From Bimastos eiseni (taxonomy: Eukaryota; Annelida; Clitellata; Crassiclitellata; Lumbricidae): a stretch of 64,000 bases of DNA. Position numbers and translations under genes: made by a program. Below, piece after piece: positions 58,126-64,000 of this stretch (the first letter of the stretch is position 1; every line of letters begins with the position of its first letter). The notes under the pieces were generated by a model, which saw only the letters and a list, made by a program, of their open reading frames with translations, searched no databases and was not told the DNA's origin. The DNA lies in assembly GCA_959347315.1 (NCBI GenBank), contig OY365806.1, positions 28,248,815-28,312,814 on the forward strand. The letters are read 5' to 3'.

Positions 58126-58439
58126 CCTCCAGATTTCGAGTATCGCTGACAGGCTAAAGAAAGTGTCGCGATACACATTCGATGCCAATAATATAAAACT
58201 ATTTCGATACTCGAAAAAGTATCGGCGATACCAAGTAGGCTATTGCGATACTTTATCACGATATTAACAACCTGGATGTCATTATCGTTGCAAAACAGGG
58301 CTCGAGATTACAAGTTGATGCTGCTGACGCTATAGAGGCAGTGTACGTACGAGCCTATATATATATGCGGAATAGCATATACATGTCTGGTTGAAGAACT
58401 TGATTGTTACAAATGCGCATATATGCGATTTGTGGTCGG

Positions 58440-59460
58440 AAAAGATTGTGACATGAGGATGATATCTCGGGCTAGCGGTTGGAAGTGGTTGCATGGCTAA
58501 CTTTGTTGGATGGTGAAGAGTTCACGAAGACATCTTGAATTGAAGTATGGTATGGAGTTGTAGTTCAGTTAGTAATAGATTATATAGGACCTTGAAGCGA
58601 ATCCGCTATGTCCTTATTAGCCTGAGGAAAGGTACGCAGACCTAACATGTGAGTAAATAAAGGCGCTTGGACCGTTGGATATTCTGGTACACGGGCTCTA
58701 AATGTTCAGCTTTGAATAAGTTGCAAACGATTGAGAAAAAAAGGAATTAAACCTACATTAATCAAGCTTTTGCGTGGACAATGAAAGTAGCAATGGTGAA
58801 GACAATTTTGAATCTGACATTTTGAATTTGACAAAGAGCTTCATGATCCGGAATTCCGGATGCTGCGAAGGCCACGAATGAAGCATGTCGCGAGATATTG
58901 GAAATGTGGTTAGAAAAGAATTGTGGGTTAAAAGTAACACCAGGATTGCCAACAGAGGTGTGGGATGTGAAGGTAAGAGATGGAGTTAGGCCTAGTGTGT
59001 AGATGCATTGAAATTTGAAGGGTCAGGAATTTACTTGATTTGATCAAAAAGGCCCAGAAGGTTGAGCAAGAGCAGCAATGCGCTATAAAACCGTATTCGA
59101 ACGTCTGGCCTTCGTATATGATTGTAGAACGATATTATTGATAGAATCGAGGTTGGTTCGTTAATTAGAAACTATTTTATTATTTTACTGGACCGATTTT
59201 ATAAGTTTTACTGCGAAGGATATCGTGTTCGTCACATACAAATTAATAGGTGAAATTTTGCATATATCGGTTTGATTTTGAGCGATAATAAAAGCTTTTA
59301 AATTTTATCGTTATCTCCAAACTTCTAAAACGCCACTTGAAAGCCTACACACGAAGGCAGTTTAATTCAAGAACGCTGCGTCAAGTCATAGGGGTTATCC
59401 ATGGGGTAACCTGAAGGCAGTCCGAGGCGATGGTGGATTATCGGGCGTCATGAGGGTCAA
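58440..59460. repeat. Dispersed repeat, copy 3
   Basis: 58490-58800 matches 34355-34650 (TTGGATGGTGAA, GGAGTTGTAG, GTGGACAATGRARGYAGCAA). 59331-59440 matches 9950-10110 (CGCCACTTGAAA, GCGTCAAGTCA, CCGAGGCGATGGTGG-like). Decayed transposon of unknown type. Confidence 0.45.
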
Positions 59461-59518
59461 TTAGGGCAAACTTGCGCTTTCCGTGTATTTTTCTACAGTG
59501 CATATTTCGGGCATGAAA

Positions 59519-59546
59519 CGTAGTAGTAGTAGTAGTAGTAGTATGT
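59519..59546. repeat. (GTA)n short microsatellite
   Basis: About eight GTA units, followed 130 bp later by a (TA)n run at 59678-59705. Confidence 0.9.
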
Positions 59547-59671
59547 TGTTGATTTTTTTAACGACAGCGTTCCATATCGAAGATGTTTGGTGTTGCCTTT
59601 CTTCAGGCTTGGGACTGGCGCTGTCAAAGTCCGAACATTTGCGGAGTTTCCGGCGTGAAAAACGACAGGAT

Positions 59672-59707
<36 letters not shown>

Positions 59708-60063
59708 ACCTGCACAGAGTCATGATGACCTGGTGCTGTGTACACATATCTGTTTCTGTCAGGGAGATATACATCCAGCTAACAATCACACAAAGATGTA
59801 CTTATCATGAATGTCCACTAATTTAACTCAATTTAACCCTTTAATGGCTTGTGTTTGATTGATTATGCCTTACGTTTTACTGCGTGCTTTTCATTGTAAC
59901 ATAATAAAAATTATTACCAGTTGTTGCAGGAAGCAAGAGATGGAAGCAGATGGAGTGGCATTGCTTATGATGCAACCTAGCTGTTAGAAACATCAGATTT
60001 AATTACGATGATAATTATAGAAAAACATTTTGGTGTTTTAGAGAGGTGTGAAACAGATGAACA

Positions 60064-63000
60064 ATGTCGTTGGCAGAGGAATTACAGGCCGATTTGGAGG
60101 ATGCGTTAGGAGAAGAAGAGATGGATGAGTTGGTTCCAGTTAAACCAGTTGAAGTGGATGATGTCATGGAAGTGCAGACTGATGTTAAGAGCAATACCAT
60201 TCACAATATTGCAAAACTTCGTGACAGCACAGAGGTAGAGCTCTGCTTTATCAGTTTTTTAAATTTCTGTGAAATTTTGTAAATGTTTACCTTTTAATTT
60301 GCCATCTGTTCTTTTGTAATAAAGTTTCTATATTTTAATTTGATAGATGATCTTAAATTTATCATAATCATTATTTGTATCATACTAATTACTGAACTTA
60401 TACACCTAAAACTGAGATCAGTTGAATCTTTGATTTTCACAAATGAGGTAAAAGAAGCGGAGGAAGCACATTTCACAGAGTTATCTAGACTTGTTTGCAA
60501 GAAAGACAGAAAGAATTAAATGTAAACTTCTTGTCTTTATTGTGAAGTATGGGACAAGCAAGTGGCCAGAGGAAGCAGGTTGTAAGTCTGATCTCTGATT
60601 ACGAACTTATGAATTGTGGATTGCCTACCTTGTGCCCTAATGGAGATCATGTGACTGCATTTCTGTAGCTGCAAGAAATCATGACGAATGTTGGCTTCTA
60701 CTCAAAGGATCCATCACCTGAAGGTAGGTTGAAAATACATTACGACCAAATTAATCACGTGCATGCTTAACCGAGTACGATAAAAGTAAATCAATTCACA
60801 AACTACTTTATACTGTTTAGGCCTAGCAACAGGTAACATTACATAACTGTTGGGTGTTCTTTATTGTGGGGAAAGTTGCAGAAGTTGGAAGGGCATATGA
60901 AGACTGCCCAGGAGACTGCAATATCTAGAAGTACTTCTACTTTGGTCGATCAGTCAGCTTCATAGATCATGTTGAGGAGGAAGTTCTGTTGGAAATTTTG
61001 AAATGACTTTCTGCCTTTGTGAGGATTTTGACTCCCAACCTCTTTGTCAGATTTTCAGGCAGACTATCAAATGCATATTTAGTAACAATAAATTCACATA
61101 GTATTAATTATATTGATAATGTTTGATATATAATTAAACTAATTAAATATATAGTAACAATAGGTATAGCAATAAGTATAGTAATGGTGTTAATGCTTAT
61201 TTTTCAGGGACTTCTTCGGATGCGGAATATAAGTTGATTGTGGCAGCAAATAACATTACGGTGGAAATAGATAATGAAATCAGTAAGTTCAGAGCAATAC
61301 TATAAAATTAATTGTCTAGTGATATTGTATATTTAATTATTTATATTATCTACTGGTAGTAGCAGGGTGGTGGTGCTTATTTAAATCTAATGTAATTAAC
61401 TCTATGGCATTGATGTCATCAATGCCAAAGATATCGTTTATGTCCAGATGCTTCAAGTGAAATCGTAATGGAGACTCTAAATGCTGTTGATCAGAGAGGC
61501 AGGCTACTGTCTGCACAAATCTCTATATCATAAAGGATGTTCAACCTTCACTTTGTGTTATAGTTGATATCGATTCTGTTTTCCACATGGTCTTTGTAGC
61601 ATTATGATATGGTACAATGATGATAATGTGATTAAAAAAAGTCTTTACCAGATAAAAAAATTACTTAGCCTAATAAGCTTTAGGAAATTGTTGAAAATTT
61701 ATTTTTGCAATTATATTGTTTGGCTGATGTTAGAAACATCTGCTATTATAATTGTTGCCTGTTTTTGTCAGACTTGACTCATAAGTTTGTGCGTGACATC
61801 TATAACAAGCGTTTTCCTGAACTGGAGTTTCTTGTGCCTCTGCCTCTCGAATACGTTCAGACGGTCAAGGTGTGTATCTGTTGAGCACTACACTTCTAGT
61901 TAGACTTGAATTTAAGGAAATCAGTCTAACACAAAGACATCAGTTTATGTCCTGATCACTGGCACCACAGAAGTTAACTGAATTGATTGGATAAATGGAA
62001 ACAATAGCATAAACATTAACCAAATCTAGATCTTTTCACCTTCATATTCTTTTTTTGCCTACAGTTATGTTGTTCTTCCACTGTATTCAGAGGAATGAAT
62101 TATTATAATTATAAGGATTGATAATTATAAGGAATTATAAGGATTGACAGGTTCTTCTTATGTAGCATGTGGTAAAAATGTTTACAGCATATTTAACATT
62201 TCATTTAAAATCCCCCAAAGTGGATTTGACCGGAAACTAATTTGATTCACAGACCATATTTTTTAATCAGGTATCACAAATATTATATCTTGTTGTTAGT
62301 TAACAAAAGAATTCACTGGTTGTGTATTAATTTTTACAATAGGAGCTTGGAAATGCAATTGACAAAGCAAAAACCAATAAAGTTCTTCAGGAAATCCTTA
62401 AACCGGCCACTATCATGGTTGTCAGTGTCACGGCTTCTACAACACAAGGGTAAGGCAAGAGCCAATGAGTAGTCTCTGAGTATATGTTGAGCACTGAATC
62501 TCTTTTGATATATCCAAGGTTGACGTTGCCAAATTTGATTTGCCAAAGTATTTTATGCTGGCCTGCATCTCTCAAGATGACCAAGGTTAGCATCTTTAAG
62601 AGGCCATTAACAGACTCTATATCAAGAACTATATTGACAAACGATCAATTAAGTTGTGATATCCTGACTTCAACTATTAGATGTTCCCCAACTTGCGTGT
62701 GCTGCTGGATGCCTATATGTACATGCATACATTGACACTTTGATCACTGCACTTTGTATCTACATGCATGCAATCAGGGACGTGCATAAATGCTCCTAGC
62801 AGTCAGCGTGTTAATAATTCAGTTTATGGAGTTTGCTAGAAAAGTTGGCAACTTATGCATTAGTTCAGCCAATATTCTCATCCAGATTATTAGTTAATTG
62901 AGTTGCATCTTTTCTACAAGACTGAAGACTTCCTGCAGTGGAGGTCCTAACTCTGCCGAGGCACCAAGTATTTTGTCACATTCAAATATGTAAGCAGTAC

Positions 63001-64000
63001 ATTAAAATTATGGGTATAAATTTTGATTGCCTTATTTTTTTATTTTCTTTATGGACAGCCAGGTGTTGAGCAGCGAGGATCTTCAGAGAGTAGTTGAAGC
63101 CTGTCAAATGGTAACTACACTTCTACTATTGACATTGTGCTTATTACTTCAATTACCTGATGACTAATAGAAATGTTCGCAGTTATCAGAATTAATTACG
63201 TTTCTGTAGTGAACTTCCAAGTAGTCGTGTGAAATTGCATTTAAGAGGCACTTCAAAGATCAGATGAGTTTGCATAAAAATTAGTTAGACATAGTCAGCC
63301 AGCCAGTTGACTCATTAACGACAAGCTGCATTGGTTTCCCTTTTACTTTTAGTACACTCTCGTCATTAAAGTTAGAATGTGATAGCAAGTAGCTATTGGT
63401 TTTGCTCTGTTTGATAAAGTAAAGGTTCTGTATTTCAAATATTGATGAAAATTTAGGTCTTGTAGGGGTGATATTCATTTCCTATTCTTTGGCCCTAGTG
63501 TCGGTAATAGATAACTTCCGAGTTCCTGGAAAGCGGCCAGTGCATTGTTGCAGTTCTTGGTGTTAATGTCCTAGCTGGTAGCCAGTTACACTGCCTAGTG
63601 ACAGACAAGGTGCATAAAAATGTGCTCTGTGTTGTTATACAGAGTTCAGTAAGATACACAAACGTTTTGTCATTCAGCTGCAAACTCATTGTGTTGACAT
63701 TTAATTAATGAATAGAGATTTAGATGTAAATAGTGGAATCAGGTTGGATCAGCAAAGTTTCTGGTATCTAGAGTAAGTTAGGTCAAATGCATCCTTTTAA
63801 AATTCTATTGTTTGAATGTTTGCCATTAGTAGATTTGTAATTTTTCACTTCAGGCGATCGATTTAACTAATTACAAGCAGCTGATCTACACTTATGTTGA
63901 GTCGCGCATGACATTCATCGCACCAAACCTGTCATGCATCGTTGGAGCATCAACGGCTGCTAAGCTGATGGGAATGGCCGGTGGACTGTCAAACCTGTCA
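60064..64000 (+). CDS. PRPF31: Pre-mRNA-processing factor 31 (U4/U6 snRNP Prp31), N-terminal half, cut by window edge
   Basis: Prp31 bridges U4 snRNA and the 15.5K protein and is needed for U4/U6.U5 tri-snRNP assembly in the nucleus. Seven coding exons are readable: 60064-60234, 60669-60723, 61208-61282, 61772-61869, 62343-62449, 63059-63110 and 63854-64000. Together they give 235 codons in continuous phase, each bounded by AG and GT. The protein begins [19 protein letters not shown], the usual acidic start, followed by a short linker. The coiled-coil/NOP region follows ([80 protein letters not shown]). Animal Prp31 is about 490-500 residues, so roughly half is present and the rest lies beyond 64000. 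The region between the acidic start and the NOP fold is shorter than in vertebrates. A likely 5' UTR acceptor (TTTTAG) ends at 60040. Identification is certain; exon 2 boundaries are the least conserved part. Confidence 0.95.

Larger units (their letters stand above)
44014..58274. mobile_element. Possible 14.3 kb hAT-like composite unit carrying acyl-CoA synthetase copy B
   Basis: The left end reads CAGGGCTGTTAACA at 44014. The right end, read inward on the minus strand, is CAGGTTGTTAATATCG from 58274. Both are hAT-style CAG termini of one family, and both are followed by AT-rich CGATA/CAATAGC subterminal words. The 8 bp outside each end are identical (GATGTCAT at 44006-44013 and 58275-58282), as expected for an hAT target duplication. 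Inside each end come the same minisatellite and then duplication unit B. A second right-type terminus ends at 44688 and is not explained by this model. No transposase is visible inside, so the unit would be non-autonomous. The termini and direct repeat are seen; the composite reading is inference. Confidence 0.45.

Overview
The window is animal nuclear DNA. Genes are split by many short GT-AG introns, most of the sequence is non-coding, and microsatellites, satellites, SINE, LINE and DNA-transposon debris are abundant. A GT92 (DUF23) glycosyltransferase, tandem luciferase/4CL-type acyl-CoA synthetases and a well-conserved PRPF31 suggest an invertebrate, perhaps a marine deuterostome. That placement is inference; no clade-defining marker is present.

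Layout: 1-4.5 kb is non-coding with a SINE, a hairpin and an hAT-type MITE. The last exon of a GT92 glycosyltransferase lies at 4561-5892 (-). From 6 to 21.5 kb there is no host gene that I can recognise, but several well-delimited DNA transposons: an element with CCGTCC-type termini at 8069-9054, an hAT remnant at 10249-10888 with a perfect 8-bp target duplication, a LINE 3' end in tandem at 15.4-15.8 kb, and an internally deleted pogo-like element at 17419-20009.

From 21.9 to 32.5 kb (-) and again from 45.3 to 56.9 kb (-) lie two tandem paralogues of an ANL-superfamily acyl-CoA synthetase. I could rebuild all 11 coding exons of each. Exon lengths and phases are identical in the two copies and both give an uninterrupted 541-residue protein with adenylation motifs, catalytic lysine and a peroxisomal-type C-terminus. 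Introns are also alignable, so this is a segmental duplication of about 12 kb. Between the copies (33-44.9 kb) lie two satellite arrays, a decayed LINE, and a decayed hAT/DUF4371-type transposase.

The most interesting structural observation is that copy B is bracketed, from the inside out, by the same minisatellite on both sides, then by hAT-like termini, then by an identical 8-bp direct repeat (44006-44013 and 58275-58282). This looks like a roughly 14.3 kb transposon-like unit carrying an intact multi-exon gene.

The right end (60064-64000, +) holds the first seven coding exons of PRPF31, the U4/U6 snRNP splicing factor, cut by the window edge inside the NOP domain. Nothing suggests that the GT92, acyl-CoA synthetase and PRPF31 genes act together; they are simply neighbours.
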